Below, one piece after another: positions 1 through 9,415 of a stretch of 64,000 nt of DNA. Under the pieces are notes generated by a model that saw only the letters and a program-made list of their open reading frames with translations, was not told where the DNA came from and made no database searches. The DNA lies in NCBI RefSeq assembly GCF_027497495.1, contig NZ_CP114205.1:930001-994000 (forward strand), read 5' to 3'. The DNA comes from Streptomyces tubercidicus (GTDB lineage: Bacteria; Actinomycetota; Actinomycetes; Streptomycetales; Streptomycetaceae). Each line of letters begins with the position of its first letter. Positions within the stretch are counted from its first letter, which is position 1. Both the position numbers and the translations under genes were made by a program.

Positions 1-1064
1 TGCTGGTTGTCCCGGCGTTCGAGGTCAAGCTCGTCGGGGTTGGCGAACCGCTTCGGGTCGCGGTTCGCCGAGCCGTATGCCAGGAAGATCGGCGCTCCCT
101 TCGGGATGGTGGTGCCTGCGATGTCGATGTCTTCCAGGGCGGAGCGGGTATGCCAGAACTGGACCGACGACTCGAAGCGCAGCAACTCCTCGACCCCGGG
201 CACGATCAGCTCGGGCCGGCGGCGCAGCTTCTCCAGCGCGTCGGGGTGCCGCAGCAAGGTGAGCACGCTGTGGGCGATGAGATTGACTGTGGTTTCATGC
301 CCGGCGAAGATCAGGAGCAAGGCATTGCTCACGAGCACACCTTTGGACATCCTTCCCTCCGGGCCGTCCTCGTTCACCATCGCCGAGAGCATGCCCGGGC
401 CGGGCTGCTGGGCGTACCGGTCGAGCAGCTCAGCTGCGAACTCCCCGAACTCCTTCACGGCCTGGCGCCCCCCGGCCAGTCGGCTCTGGATCTCCTCGGA
501 GGCAGCCTCGGGGCCGAAATCCAAGGCGTCCAGGGCCGTCTCGATCCAGCTGTGGAAGCGTGGCTCGTCTTCCAGTGGCACCCCCAGGATCTTGCAGATC
601 ACGGTCACCGGCAGGGGGTAGGCGAACTCGTCGACGGCATCGATTCGGGTCTTGCCCTGCATGTTGTCCAGGAGGTCGTCCACGATGCGGCGGATCTCGG
701 GTTCCAGGTCGGAGATCAGGTGGGGGGAATGGGGTGGGCCGACGAAATGCGGCGTCATCATCCGGCGATCTCGATCGTGCTCGGGTGGATCCTGGGTGAT
801 GATGTTCGGCTCCACGATGACCGTCTCCGTGATCGGCTCGGCCTCTGCCGGGCCCTCGGCCGGGGCCGGGGCGGGGAGTTTCCTGACATCCGAACTGACG
901 CGGGGGTCGTGCAGCAGTGCGACGATCTCTTGGTAGGTGCTGACGACGTAGGTGCCGTCCGGCTGCCGTGCCACCGGTGTCTTGCGGAGTTCCTCGTAGA
1001 ACGGGTACGGATTGGCGCGGTTGGCGTAGCGGAGGGCCTGCTGCCAGGGGGTTTCCTCGACCAC
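1..1064 (-). CDS. Cytochrome P450, C-terminal end cut by window edge
   Basis: Heme-thiolate monooxygenase; substrate not predictable. The visible 354 codons begin at a GTG (1064-1062) preceded by a GGAGGGAAG-type ribosome site and read VVEETPWQQALRYANRANPY. The oxygen-activation I-helix is clear as FAGHETTVN (about 290-325 on the map), the ExxR motif lies in EELLR, and the C-terminal part shows the classic SANRDPKRFANPDELDLERR stretch that comes just before the heme-binding FGxGxHxCxG loop. That loop, with the axial cysteine, lies beyond base 1, so it cannot be checked. It is the last gene of an operon with its own ferredoxin and ferredoxin reductase, 60 bp after the reductase stop, so electrons probably flow NAD(P)H to reductase to ferredoxin to P450 (inference from order). 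Confidence 0.93.
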   Translation of the reverse strand, partial: MVEETPWQQALRYANRANPYPFYEELRKTPVARQPDGTYVVSTYQEIVALLHDPRVSSDVRKLPAPAPAEGPAEAEPITETVIVEPNIITQDPPEHDRDRRMMTPHFVGPPHSPHLISDLEPEIRRIVDDLLDNMQGKTRIDAVDEFAYPLPVTVICKILGVPLEDEPRFHSWIETALDALDFGPEAASEEIQSRLAGGRQAVKEFGEFAAELLDRYAQQPGPGMLSAMVNEDGPEGRMSKGVLVSNALLLIFAGHETTVNLIAHSVLTLLRHPDALEKLRRRPELIVPGVEELLRFESSVQFWHTRSALEDIDIAGTTIPKGAPIFLAYGSANRDPKRFANPDELDLERRDNQ

Positions 1065-1124
1065 GAGGCTTCCCTCCTTCTCCTGTCGGTGCTGTCCGCT
1101 TGCGCGCCCGACCCGGCGGGCGCG

Positions 1125-2528
1125 TCAACGGCGGCGAGGGCGGAACTCGGCCGCCCGCTCGCTCGGGTCGTGGCCGGTCAGGACGACGTCGGGGATCGCC
1201 GTCGGGACGCCGGGTTGCGGGAACTCGGCCGGGATCGGCTTCATGTCGGGGGGCTGGTCCCAGCCTGGCGGTGGAGGCGGGAACGGACCGGATTGCTCGA
1301 TCAGCTTGCCGTAGTACTCCAGCCACTTGCCGTGATCGAAGGTGACGGCGGCGACGATGCGGCCCCGGCGACCGTAGGCGGCGGCGAAGTGGCGCTCTTT
1401 GACGGACCCTTGCGTGAAGACGATCTCGTCGCCGAAAGGTGGCACGCCGACGGACTTGATGTTGAGGCCGAACTGGCCGGACCAGAAGCCGGGCAGCAGC
1501 AGATGCGGGCGATAGTGGGGTTCGAGGTTCACCATGTTGTGGGCCGCGGCCTCGGCGCCGAGAACGGCATTGTCCCAGTGCTCCATCGCGAGGAACTGGT
1601 ACTCGTACAGCACGTGGGGCGAGCGCGCCACGTCCCCAGCCACGTAGATGCTGTCGGTGACCACGCCGTTGATGTCGAAAGCGCGACCGCCGGCGTCGCA
1701 ACCGACGCCCCAGAAACCGGACGCCAGCCCGGCGCCCTCCAGCCATTCCACGTTGCGGATCGACCCCAGCGAGGCCACCACCACGTCGGCGTCGATGATG
1801 GTTCCGTCCGAGAGATGAGCGCGCCGCACGTGTCCGCCGGAGTCACCCTCCAGTGACGACACACCCAACCCGCAGCGCAGGTCCACGCCGTGGTCGCGCT
1901 GCATCTCCGCGGCGATCTCACCGATCACCCCGCCGAGCGCGCCGACCAGCGGCGCCGAGCCCCGCTCGACGACGGTCACCGGGAGATCGAGTTCCCGGCA
2001 GACCGAGGCCACCTCCGAGCCGATGAACCCGGCGCCGATGACCATGACCCGCGACGGCGGTGCGGCCAGCGCCTTTTGCAGCTGTGCGGCATCATCACGC
2101 GAGCGCAGCGTGTAGACCCCGTCCAGGGCCGCCTCGTCCGGGTTCGGCCACTGTCGCGCCCGGGTGCCCGTGGCGATCAGCAAGCGGTCGTACGGGATCT
2201 GCTCGCCGTCGGCCAGGCGCACCTGCTTGGCGGCCCGGTCCAACCCGGTGGCGGTCACCCCGAGCCGCCACTGCGCATTCACTTCTCGCAGGCGGGGCAG
2301 CGTGGTGTGGTCGGCCGGTACCCAGCCTTTGAGCACCTGTTTGGACAGCGGGGGACGGTCGTAGGGCTCGTACGGTTCGTCCCCGATGATGGTCAAAGAC
2401 CCGGTGAAGCCCTCCTCACGCAGGGCTTCGGCGGCCCGCAGTCCGGCCAGGGAGGCACCGACGATGACGATCCGGCCGTTGGCTCTGAACTGGCGCACCA
2501 GCTCTGCGACCGTTGCCGGCACGGTCAT
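1125..2528 (-). CDS. FAD-dependent NAD(P)H:ferredoxin reductase
   Basis: A 467-residue pyridine-nucleotide-disulphide-oxidoreductase-fold protein that would pass electrons from NAD(P)H to the adjacent ferredoxin. The first Rossmann fold (IVIVGASLAGLRAAEALR) binds FAD, the second (VMVIGAGFIGSEVASV, about residue 150) binds the nicotinamide cofactor, and SIYVAGDVARSPH is the third FAD-contacting motif. I chose the ATG at 2528 rather than an upstream in-frame ATG at 2588 because it overlaps the ferredoxin stop as ATGA (4 bp), a sign of translational coupling, and because it leaves a normal short N-terminus before the FAD fold. Family members of this size serve P450 and dioxygenase systems; context here points to the P450. 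Confidence 0.95.
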   Translation of the reverse strand: MTVPATVAELVRQFRANGRIVIVGASLAGLRAAEALREEGFTGSLTIIGDEPYEPYDRPPLSKQVLKGWVPADHTTLPRLREVNAQWRLGVTATGLDRAAKQVRLADGEQIPYDRLLIATGTRARQWPNPDEAALDGVYTLRSRDDAAQLQKALAAPPSRVMVIGAGFIGSEVASVCRELDLPVTVVERGSAPLVGALGGVIGEIAAEMQRDHGVDLRCGLGVSSLEGDSGGHVRRAHLSDGTIIDADVVVASLGSIRNVEWLEGAGLASGFWGVGCDAGGRAFDINGVVTDSIYVAGDVARSPHVLYEYQFLAMEHWDNAVLGAEAAAHNMVNLEPHYRPHLLLPGFWSGQFGLNIKSVGVPPFGDEIVFTQGSVKERHFAAAYGRRGRIVAAVTFDHGKWLEYYGKLIEQSGPFPPPPPGWDQPPDMKPIPAEFPQPGVPTAIPDVVLTGHDPSERAAEFRPRRR

Positions 2529-2743
2529 GACGTCGCGCTCCCCTTCGCGCCGTCCAAGCGGTCGATCACGATCGCCTGCACCGGACACGCCGCAGCGGCT
2601 CGCTCAACCTGCAGGCGCCGCTCGTCATCGGGATTCGGCTCGTAGGTGAGCGCCTCCTGGCCGGTCAATCTGAAGTCCTTGTGCGCCAAATACACGCATT
2701 GTGCGTATCCCTGGCACCGATTCAGGTCCACGGCGATTCGCAT
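2525..2743 (-). CDS. Small single-cluster ferredoxin, P450 partner
   Basis: A 72-residue ferredoxin. Cysteines occur as RCQGYAQC near the N-terminus and ACPVQAI near the C-terminus. The spacing C-x2-Y-x2-C...CP has a tyrosine where four-cluster-ligand ferredoxins carry a cysteine, which is the pattern known from bacterial 3Fe-4S or variant ferredoxins that feed P450s. It is the first gene of the minus-strand operon ferredoxin, reductase, P450, and its stop overlaps the reductase start. The cluster type is an inference from ligand spacing. Confidence 0.93.
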   Translation of the reverse strand: MRIAVDLNRCQGYAQCVYLAHKDFRLTGQEALTYEPNPDDERRLQVERAAAACPVQAIVIDRLDGAKGSATS

Positions 2744-3340
2744 GGGCAGACTCCTTCCGATCTGCCGCCCAGTGCCGACGCCACCGGCTGAGGACCCGAA
2801 TGTTCGATCTTCTTCGCCACGGCGGTAGCTTCGCGGTGACGCTTACTGCCGGTGAGTGTCGCGGTCTCAATCGCGGTAGACATTCGATGGCGTCGGCATC
2901 AAGCTTTGCCCGGCCGTATCCCCCTAAAAAAATGGTCACCCCGTCTTGCGGCGACCGCAAATGCACTGTTATGGAAACCATCTCTCAGGGCAGCTTTAGT
3001 TCTTGATCACTGACCGGTTCGTGCAGGTCCGGGCGCTTCCGGAGTGCCTGCCCGCTTGAAAGCGGCCACCGTGATCACGAGCGATTGGGGAGCCAACACG
3101 GCCCCGGCCGGCCGAGCCCACTGAAGCCATTGATCACGTCTTGCACGCCCGGTCACCACCCTTGAGGAGCGCACGCTGGGGTGCCACCGATATCCCGGGC
3201 CAATGCTGTTGGGCAGCCGGCGGAGTACGGCCGTACGCTCTGTCAGCTGTTCAGCATCCGTGCGCATGAGTCGTCCTCCCTGCCCAAACGCAGGGCTCGT
3301 TGGGCTGAACGGCTACTGGACGGGACGCGAGCGTGGCAGA
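2744..3340. other. Intergenic region upstream of the P450 operon
   Basis: It must hold the promoter of the minus-strand ferredoxin operon and the 3' flank of the GH15 gene. Short open frames exist on both strands (for example 3007-3267 minus), but none has a recognisable domain or convincing ribosome site. A small hairpin with 6-bp arms lies at 3278-3295. I see no gene. Confidence 0.5.
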
Positions 3341-5164
3341 TCACCCTAGGGCACGGTCGAGATTGAAGGCGGCGCTGATCAGGGCGAGGTGGGTGAAAGC
3401 CTGGGGAAAGTTGCCCTGTTGCTCTCCGGTGTGGCTGATCTCTTCCGCGTACAGGCCGAGGTGGTTGGCGTAGGTGAGCATCTTCTCGAAGGCCAGGCGG
3501 GCTTCGTTCAGGCGCCCGGCGCGCGTGAGGGCCTCGACGTACCAGAAGGAACAGATGGAGAAGGTACCCTCCTCGCCTTCCAGACCGTCCGGACTGGCCT
3601 TGGGGTCGTAGCGCCAGACCAGGGAGTCGGAGACCAGCTCGTCACCAAGGGTATCGAGGGTCGACAGCCATACGGGGTCGCTGGGAGAGACGAACTTGGT
3701 CAGCGGCATCATCAACACCGCGGCGTCCAGCACGTCACCGTCCTCGTGCTGGACGAACGCCTGCCGGGCGGGCGACCAGCCCTTGTCCATGATCCGCCAG
3801 TAGATCGCGTCCCGGACCGGCCCCCAGCGGCCGAGCTCGGCGGGGAGGCTGCGGTGCCGGGCGATGCGGATGGCCCGATCGATGGCCACCCAGCACATCA
3901 GGTGGGAGTAGAGGAACTTCTTGCGCCCGCCACGGGTCTCCCACACACCCTCGTCCGGCTGGTCCCAGTACTCACAGACCCAGTCCACCAGTGCGCACAC
4001 CGCGCGCCAGTGGCCGCTGGAGATGGGCCGGCACCACTTGTCGTACAGATAGACGGAGTCGAGCAGGGCGCCGTAGATGTCGAGCTGCAGCTGGGTGGCC
4101 GCGCCGTTGCCGACCCGCACGGGCGCCGAGCCCCGGTAGCCCTCCAGGTGGGACAGCTCGCGTTCGGGCAACTCGGTGCGTCCGTCGATGCCGTACATGA
4201 CCTGCAACGGACCGGACGATCCGTTGCCGCGCCGGTCGGTGTACCGGGTGAGGAAGCCCATGAACGCCTCGGCCTCCTCGGTGAAGCCGAGCCTGAGCAG
4301 GGCGTAGACGGCGAACGCGGCGTCGCGCACCCACACGTAGCGGTAGTCCCAGTTGCGGCCGCCGCCGACCTGCTCGGGCAGGCTGGTGGTGGGGGCTGCC
4401 ACGATCGCGCCGGTGGGGGCATAGGTGAGCAGCTTGAGGGTCAGGGCGGAGCGGTGCACCATCTCCCGCCATCGGCCGCGGTAGCGGGACTGGTTCAGCC
4501 AGCCCCGCCAGAAAGCGACCGTGGCGGCGAACTCCCGCTCGGCCTCGGCGAGCGGGCAGCGGCGCGGCGGAGCCTCGCTGCTGACCTGCTCCAGGACGAA
4601 GACCGTCGTGTCGCCCTGGGAGAGTTCGAACTCCGTCCACACGTCCTTTTCGTCGTACTCCAGCGGCACCGTGGCGGCGAGCGTCAGCGACAGCTCCTCG
4701 GAGGCGAACAGGGCGGCCCGGTCCAGCATCCGTACGGTGTGCGGATGGGCGCCGTAGCCGAACCGGGGGGCCACCCGAGCCCGGAACGGGATCGTTCCGC
4801 GGACGCACACCACCCGCCGGATCAGCCGGTCGCGGTCGAATGCGCCGGAGTCCACCACGGGCATGAAGTCCTGGATCTCCCCCAGCCCGTCCTCGGCGAA
4901 GAAGCGGGTGATCAGCACATTGGTATCCGGGAAGTAGAACTGTTTCGTGCCGGCCGGCACTGTGGCAGCCAGCTCGAATGCCCCGCCCCGGTCCGCGTCC
5001 AGGATCGCCGCGAAAACACTCGGGGAGTCGAAGGAGGGACAGCAGTACCAGTCGATGGTGCCGTCGGTGCCCACCAGCGCCACCGTGCGCAGATTCCCGA
5101 TCAAGCCGTGCTCAGCGATCGGCAGATACCGGACGAACTTGTGCTGTGCCGGTGCTCCAGACAT
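3341..5164 (-). CDS. Glycoside hydrolase family 15 protein (glucoamylase/trehalase-like)
   Basis: A 607-residue cytosolic-looking GH15 enzyme; members hydrolyse alpha-glucosidic bonds, and actinobacterial ones of this size include trehalases. The N-terminal beta-sandwich shows YLPIAEHGLIGNLRTVALVG and GTIDWYCCPSFDSPSVFAAI. The (alpha/alpha)6 barrel carries GGRNWDYRYVWVRDAAF near residue 270, holding the substrate-binding WDYR and RD residues, and EGEEGTFSICSFWYVEAL near 525, with the catalytic-region glutamates. The C-terminus GNFPQAFTHLALISAAFNLD is typical. No signal peptide is visible. Start chosen as the only ATG giving the conserved N-terminus. Substrate (trehalose, maltodextrin or glucan) cannot be decided from sequence alone. 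Confidence 0.93.
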   Translation of the reverse strand: MSGAPAQHKFVRYLPIAEHGLIGNLRTVALVGTDGTIDWYCCPSFDSPSVFAAILDADRGGAFELAATVPAGTKQFYFPDTNVLITRFFAEDGLGEIQDFMPVVDSGAFDRDRLIRRVVCVRGTIPFRARVAPRFGYGAHPHTVRMLDRAALFASEELSLTLAATVPLEYDEKDVWTEFELSQGDTTVFVLEQVSSEAPPRRCPLAEAEREFAATVAFWRGWLNQSRYRGRWREMVHRSALTLKLLTYAPTGAIVAAPTTSLPEQVGGGRNWDYRYVWVRDAAFAVYALLRLGFTEEAEAFMGFLTRYTDRRGNGSSGPLQVMYGIDGRTELPERELSHLEGYRGSAPVRVGNGAATQLQLDIYGALLDSVYLYDKWCRPISSGHWRAVCALVDWVCEYWDQPDEGVWETRGGRKKFLYSHLMCWVAIDRAIRIARHRSLPAELGRWGPVRDAIYWRIMDKGWSPARQAFVQHEDGDVLDAAVLMMPLTKFVSPSDPVWLSTLDTLGDELVSDSLVWRYDPKASPDGLEGEEGTFSICSFWYVEALTRAGRLNEARLAFEKMLTYANHLGLYAEEISHTGEQQGNFPQAFTHLALISAAFNLDRALG

Positions 5165-6197
5165 CGCAGCACCCTCCCTTTACTCCCGCCTCTCCTGCTT
5201 CGGGCCCTTGCAAGCGCACCATCCGGTGGAGATTGGGCCTGCTCGGTCAGTTCGCGGTAGGCATCGCGACGCTCCTCGACCGCGGCATCCATGATCGCGA
5301 AGCCGAGGGCCCGCCGACGGACCGGTTGCGGCCTTCCGCTTCGGCGCCTCGGATTGAGGGACGCGGGTCGCGGGACAACCACGTCCATGTACCTCCAGTG
5401 TCCTACAAACGCCGGAGCAGGTGTCTTTTGCGCCCTGGCCGGTCCCAGTCCTTGTGGGGATCCCAGCCGGTGTTCGTTCCGATCTTCCTCAGCCCTCCAG
5501 CAGCCACCCGCACCACTGAAAACGCAAGATCGAACTGCACAGAGCTGGCTCCCACCCGGCACCGCGATCCTTCATGCCGCAGCTCGGCACCGCAGACGAA
5601 GGCAACAATCGTCACCAACGGACAATCACCAGGTCTATGCGGTGCGGGAACGACTTGCCCTGTCGGGTCGCGAGCAGGTTGTGGCCGTTGCAGATACGGC
5701 GTTCAACCGGCTGAAGGCGTTCCGCGGCGTCGGCGGTTCCGGGGCCATGCCCGACTCCTCTGAGCTGGCGGACGCCATTCGGGTCCTACAGGATCGTCCT
5801 GGGCGAACTGCGCCACGTGCGAGACGATCTGGGCGAACCACGCCTGGAGACCGGTGTCTCCAACTGACGTCCTCCCAAGCACGGTTCAACGACTGAAGGT
5901 GTGCCGGGTGAGGCTGCCCCGGCCCGGAAGCCGGGGGCGCCGCAACCACCTCGCGGTCGTGCTGCGCGGCAACGGCCGACATCAGCCCGTCCCTACGCCG
6001 GCGACTGGGAGCCGGAAGAACGCGGACGGGTTCACGCCCGGCCGGACCAGCTACGAACCGACCGACCGCCTGCGTCCAGATATCGGGACAGCCCTTGCCT
6101 CGCTGTTTCGGTTGGGGCGATGAGGCGTCGTTGATCGTCAGCTGCGCCCTGTGGGCGGGGTGTTTTCACTGCTCGGCGAGGCTAACCGAGGGCCGCG
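5165..6197. other. Degraded intergenic DNA between GH15 and the IS982 remnant
   Basis: No intact gene. Near 5640-5860 on plus there are two stretches of protein-like sequence in different frames: REQVVAVADTAFNRLKAFRG, then after a shift IVLGELRHVRDDLGEPRLE, ending in a stop at about 5869. They look like the tail of one broken gene that I do not recognise. On minus, an open frame from 5388 (MDVVVPRPASLNPRRRSGRP) runs 64 bases into the GH15 gene and contains IMDAAVEERRDAYRELTEQA; it could be a small gene but the overlap argues against it. The GH15 promoter must lie just upstream of 5164. Confidence 0.4.
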
Positions 6198-6895
6198 GTG
6201 AAGTGGCTCTTGCCCGTGCCCGAGGGCCCGCAGATGCAGAGATTCTCCCGCCCGCCGGTCGGCATTACGCCCCGCCTGAGCGATGCCGAACTGGTCACCC
6301 TCGCCACGATGCAGGCCATACTCGGCTACACCTCCGAGGCCAAATGGCTCCGCCATGCCCGTGCCCACCTGCGCCACCTCTTCCCCTACCTGCCCCAGCA
6401 GCCCGGCTACAACAAGCGGCTGCGCAAGGCCGCCGGTCTGATGCGAAGCGTCAACCGGATCCTGGCCACCACCACCTCGGTGTGGAGCGACGACGTATGG
6501 GTCGTGGACTCCACCCCGGTGGAATGCGGCCGCTCCCGCGAGACCGTCAAACGCTCCGACCTGGCAGGTTGGGCCGAATACGGCTACTGCGCCAGCCACA
6601 GCCGCTTCTTCTGGGGCCTGCGCCTGCACCTGGTCTGCACCCTTCAGGGCCTGCCCATCGCCTTCGCCCTGACCGGGGCCAAGGCCAACGAACGCGAGAC
6701 CCTCCTTGACTCCTGGCAGCCGAATGCGAGCTTCTGCGAGAGCGCCCCCGACAGACTCTCATCGGCGACAAGAACTACTTCGGCCGTGGTTTCGAACGCG
6801 AACTGTCCGAGCATGGAGTCCAGTTACTGCGGCCTGCCCGTAAAGGTGAACGGGAACGGCCTGGCGCAGCCCTGTTCAAGGCGCTGCGACAGGCC
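6198..6895 (+). pseudogene. IS982-family transposase, frameshifted and truncated
   Basis: Residual DDE-type transposase. Clear family sequence begins at about 6262 (GITPRLSDAELVTLATMQA) and runs through FPYLPQQPGYNKRLRKAAGL, VWVVDSTPVECGRSRETVKR, AGWAEYGYCASHSRFFWGLR and LPIAFALTGAKANERETLLD. Near 6712 the frame shifts; the continuation in another frame reads TLIGDKNYFGRGFERELSEH and ends at ALFKALRQ (about 6892), where the family normally continues for some 60 more residues. The 5' end (KWLLPVPEGPQMQRF) is not the normal N-terminus, so this end is rearranged too. No inverted repeats were found. The element is dead. Confidence 0.85.
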
Positions 6896-6955
6896 CGGTG
6901 GCCCGGGAGCGGCTGGTCGTCGCCGCCGCTGGCCGTGGCCTCGCGCACTGATCGC

Positions 6956-7765
6956 TCATGCGTGCCGCAGTGTCGCGGTGGCGATCTCCAGGAAGTCGCG
7001 CAGTAGCTTTTCGCGCCGGTCCGCGGCAACGGCCAGGCAGGTCTGGATCTCCGGGGCGTCTGTGACGGGGATGTTGGCGAGGTCGGGGCGGGAGTAGGAC
7101 CGCGCGACGCTCAGCGGGATGAGCGCAATGCCGTGGCCGGAGGCGATGAGCTCGAACTTCTCTTCAAGCGACGACGTCCGCCGATTTGGCACGTCGAGCA
7201 TCCGCTCGCCGTCGAGGTCTGCGGAGGTGAGCTCCTGACGACACGCCAGGGGGTGCGCCACGGGCATGCAGGCAACCCTGGGGTCGTGGCCGATGGGAAT
7301 GATGCGCAGGCCCGACTCATCGAACGGCCTTCGCAGGTAACCGACTTGGGCGCGACCGTCCCGTAGCGGCTGGTCCTGCTCCCACCAGCGTGCCGGGACG
7401 ACGTCGATCTCGACGTCCGCGTGGCGCGACGTGAACGCCCGGATCGCTTCCGACACAGGCAGCCCCGGGGAGAAGGCGACCACGAGCCGTTGGAGGCCCT
7501 GATCGACGTCGTGGACGCGCCGGACCGCCGCGGCGATCGACGGGAGGATCTGCTGCGCCTCCTCATAGAGCTGTTTGCCGGCGGCGGTCAGCTCCACACT
7601 GCGGGTGGTGCGCACGAGCAGTGCGCACCTCAACTCCTGCTCTAAGGACTTGACTTGGCGGCTGAGTACCGGCTGGGCGATGTGGAGCTGTTCCGCCGCC
7701 CGGCCGAAGTGCCGGTGCTCGGCCACCGCGGCGAAGTAGCGGAGCTTGCGCAGATCGAGATCCAT
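6956..7765 (-). CDS. LysR-family transcriptional regulator
   Basis: A 269-residue LysR-type regulator. The N-terminal winged helix-turn-helix reads RKLRYFAAVAEHRHFGRAAE followed by LHIAQPVLSRQVKSLEQELR; the rest is the periplasmic-binding-protein-like inducer domain, with RLVVAFSPGLPVSEAIRAF as its first strand-helix unit. It is divergent from an NmrA-like/SDR gene pair with 67 bp between starts, so it probably controls that pair and itself (usual for LysR, inferred here). The co-inducer is unknown. Confidence 0.95.
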   Translation of the reverse strand: MDLDLRKLRYFAAVAEHRHFGRAAEQLHIAQPVLSRQVKSLEQELRCALLVRTTRSVELTAAGKQLYEEAQQILPSIAAAVRRVHDVDQGLQRLVVAFSPGLPVSEAIRAFTSRHADVEIDVVPARWWEQDQPLRDGRAQVGYLRRPFDESGLRIIPIGHDPRVACMPVAHPLACRQELTSADLDGERMLDVPNRRTSSLEEKFELIASGHGIALIPLSVARSYSRPDLANIPVTDAPEIQTCLAVAADRREKLLRDFLEIATATLRHA

Positions 7766-7832
7766 GCCCTGAAGGTATCAATGGTCGGGAAGGGTATTGG
7801 ACGCAGCGGACGGCTGGCCCGAGACTCGACGC

Positions 7833-8729
7833 ATGATCGTCATCACCACTCCCACCGGCCAGATCGGCGGCCGGCTCCTGGAGATCCTCCTCGACGAGAC
7901 CCGCACGCGCGGCGAAGAGCTGCGCGTCATCTTGCGTGACCCCGGGAGACTCCCCGACGGGGTTGGCGCCCGCGTCGATGTCATCACCGGCTCGCACGGC
8001 GACGCCGAGGTCGTCGACCGGGCCTTCGACGGCGCGGACGCCGTCTTCTGGCTGGTTCCGTCAAACACCCAGGAACCGAGCCTGGACGCCATGTACTCCG
8101 GCTTTACCCGCGCCGCCGCGAAGGCGTTCACGACCCATGGAGTCGGACACGTCGTCGGCGTCTCGGCACTCGGCCGCGGCACCCCCGTCGCCAGCCGCGC
8201 CGGGCATGTGACGGCGTCGCTGGCCATGGACGATCTCATCGCGAGTACGGGGGTGGCCTACCGGTCGCTCGCCAACCCGACGTTCTTCGACAATCTGCTG
8301 CGGCAGGTGGCTTCGATCCGCAACAACGGTGTGTTCACCGATACCGTCGCCGCCGACCGCAAGGCGCCGACGGCTGCCACCCGGGACATCGCCGCGGCCG
8401 CCGCTGGCCTGCTGCTCGACCGCTCGTGGACGGGGACGGGCGAGGTCCCGGTGCTGGGCCCCGAGGACCTTTCGCCGAACGACCAGGCGCGCATCATGTC
8501 CGAGGTGTTCGGCCGCCCGATCCGCTACGAGCGGCGGACGCTCGACGAATTCCGCACCGCACTCGCCGAACACGGCGTCGGGGACGCGCTCGTACAGGGC
8601 TACCTCGACATGATGCGCGCCAAGGACGACGGGCTTGACGACGGGGTGCGGCGCACCCCGCAGACCGCGAGCCCGACGACCTTCCGCGAGTGGTGTGAGC
8701 AGGTCCTCAAGCCGGCGGTCCAGGCATGA
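7833..8729 (+). CDS. NmrA-like NAD(P)-binding protein
   Basis: A 298-residue atypical short-chain dehydrogenase of the NmrA/NAD(P)H-azoreductase-like group. The N-terminal dinucleotide motif is MIVITTPTGQIGGRLLE (GxxGxxG); the remainder contains ADAVFWLVPSN, HVVGVSALGRGTP and the C-terminal substrate lobe. I chose the ATG at 7833 because it places the Rossmann strand at the N-terminus; an in-frame ATG at 7797 would add 12 unlikely residues. It overlaps the next gene by ATGA, so the two are co-translated. Reaction unknown; members are reductases or redox sensors. Confidence 0.9.
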   Translation: MIVITTPTGQIGGRLLEILLDETRTRGEELRVILRDPGRLPDGVGARVDVITGSHGDAEVVDRAFDGADAVFWLVPSNTQEPSLDAMYSGFTRAAAKAFTTHGVGHVVGVSALGRGTPVASRAGHVTASLAMDDLIASTGVAYRSLANPTFFDNLLRQVASIRNNGVFTDTVAADRKAPTAATRDIAAAAAGLLLDRSWTGTGEVPVLGPEDLSPNDQARIMSEVFGRPIRYERRTLDEFRTALAEHGVGDALVQGYLDMMRAKDDGLDDGVRRTPQTASPTTFREWCEQVLKPAVQA

Positions 8730-9415
8730 GCGCCGGGACCGCTCTCATCGTCGGGGCGTCCCGGGCCCTCGGGCTCGGCCTGGCCACCGAGTACGCGCAC
8801 CGGGGCTGGGACGTCATCGGGACCGTCCGGGGCGATCGGCGCACTGGTCTCCACGACCTGGCCGAGGCATCCCGTGGTCGCGTCACCGTCGAGTCGCTGG
8901 ACATGACGAAGCCAGAGGAGATCGATGCCCTGCGCGAACGCCTGGCGGAGCGCACCCTCGACCTGCTGTTCGTCAACGCCGCCGTCGCGAGGGGCAACAT
9001 TCCCGTCGGCGACGTCCCGACGGAGATGTTCGTCGAGGTCATGGTCACCAATGCGCTCAGCCCGATGCGCCTGATCGAGTCCTTCCGCTCGCTGGTCGCG
9101 CCGACCGGGACCATCGGCGTCATGTCCTCGCGCCAAGGCAGCCTGGCGTTGAACACCCGCGGCGGTCAGGACGTCTACCGCGCCAGCAAGTCCGCTCTGA
9201 ACCAGCTGATGCGCAGTTACGCCGCCCGGTACGCCGACACCTCGCACACGCTGCTGCTCATGTGCCCCGGCCATGTCCGCACCGAACTCGGCGGACCGGA
9301 CGCACCGTTGAGCATCGACCAGTCCATCCCGGGCGTGGCGGACACGCTCGACCGCCACGGCGGCGAACCGGGCCTGAAGTTCCTCAATTACCAGGACCAG
9401 CCCGTGCCCTGGTAG
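8726..9415 (+). CDS. SDR-family NAD(P)-dependent oxidoreductase
   Basis: A 229-residue classical short-chain dehydrogenase-like protein. TALIVGASRALGLGLATEYA is the cofactor-binding GxxxGxG region, LDLLFVNAAVARGN matches the NNAG position, SSRQGSLAL supplies the catalytic serine region and VYRASKSALNQLMRSYA the YxxxK pair. It starts inside the stop of the NmrA-like gene. The two form a two-gene operon facing a LysR regulator. Substrate unknown. Confidence 0.92.
   Translation: MSAGTALIVGASRALGLGLATEYAHRGWDVIGTVRGDRRTGLHDLAEASRGRVTVESLDMTKPEEIDALRERLAERTLDLLFVNAAVARGNIPVGDVPTEMFVEVMVTNALSPMRLIESFRSLVAPTGTIGVMSSRQGSLALNTRGGQDVYRASKSALNQLMRSYAARYADTSHTLLLMCPGHVRTELGGPDAPLSIDQSIPGVADTLDRHGGEPGLKFLNYQDQPVPW

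Noticed and set aside
150..1856. 568-codon plus-strand open frame
   Set aside because: It lies opposite the P450 and reductase genes, has no family pattern, and is the usual antisense shadow in GC-rich DNA.
3007..3267. 86-codon minus-strand frame before the P450 operon
   Set aside because: No ribosome site, no domain, and poor third-position GC bias.
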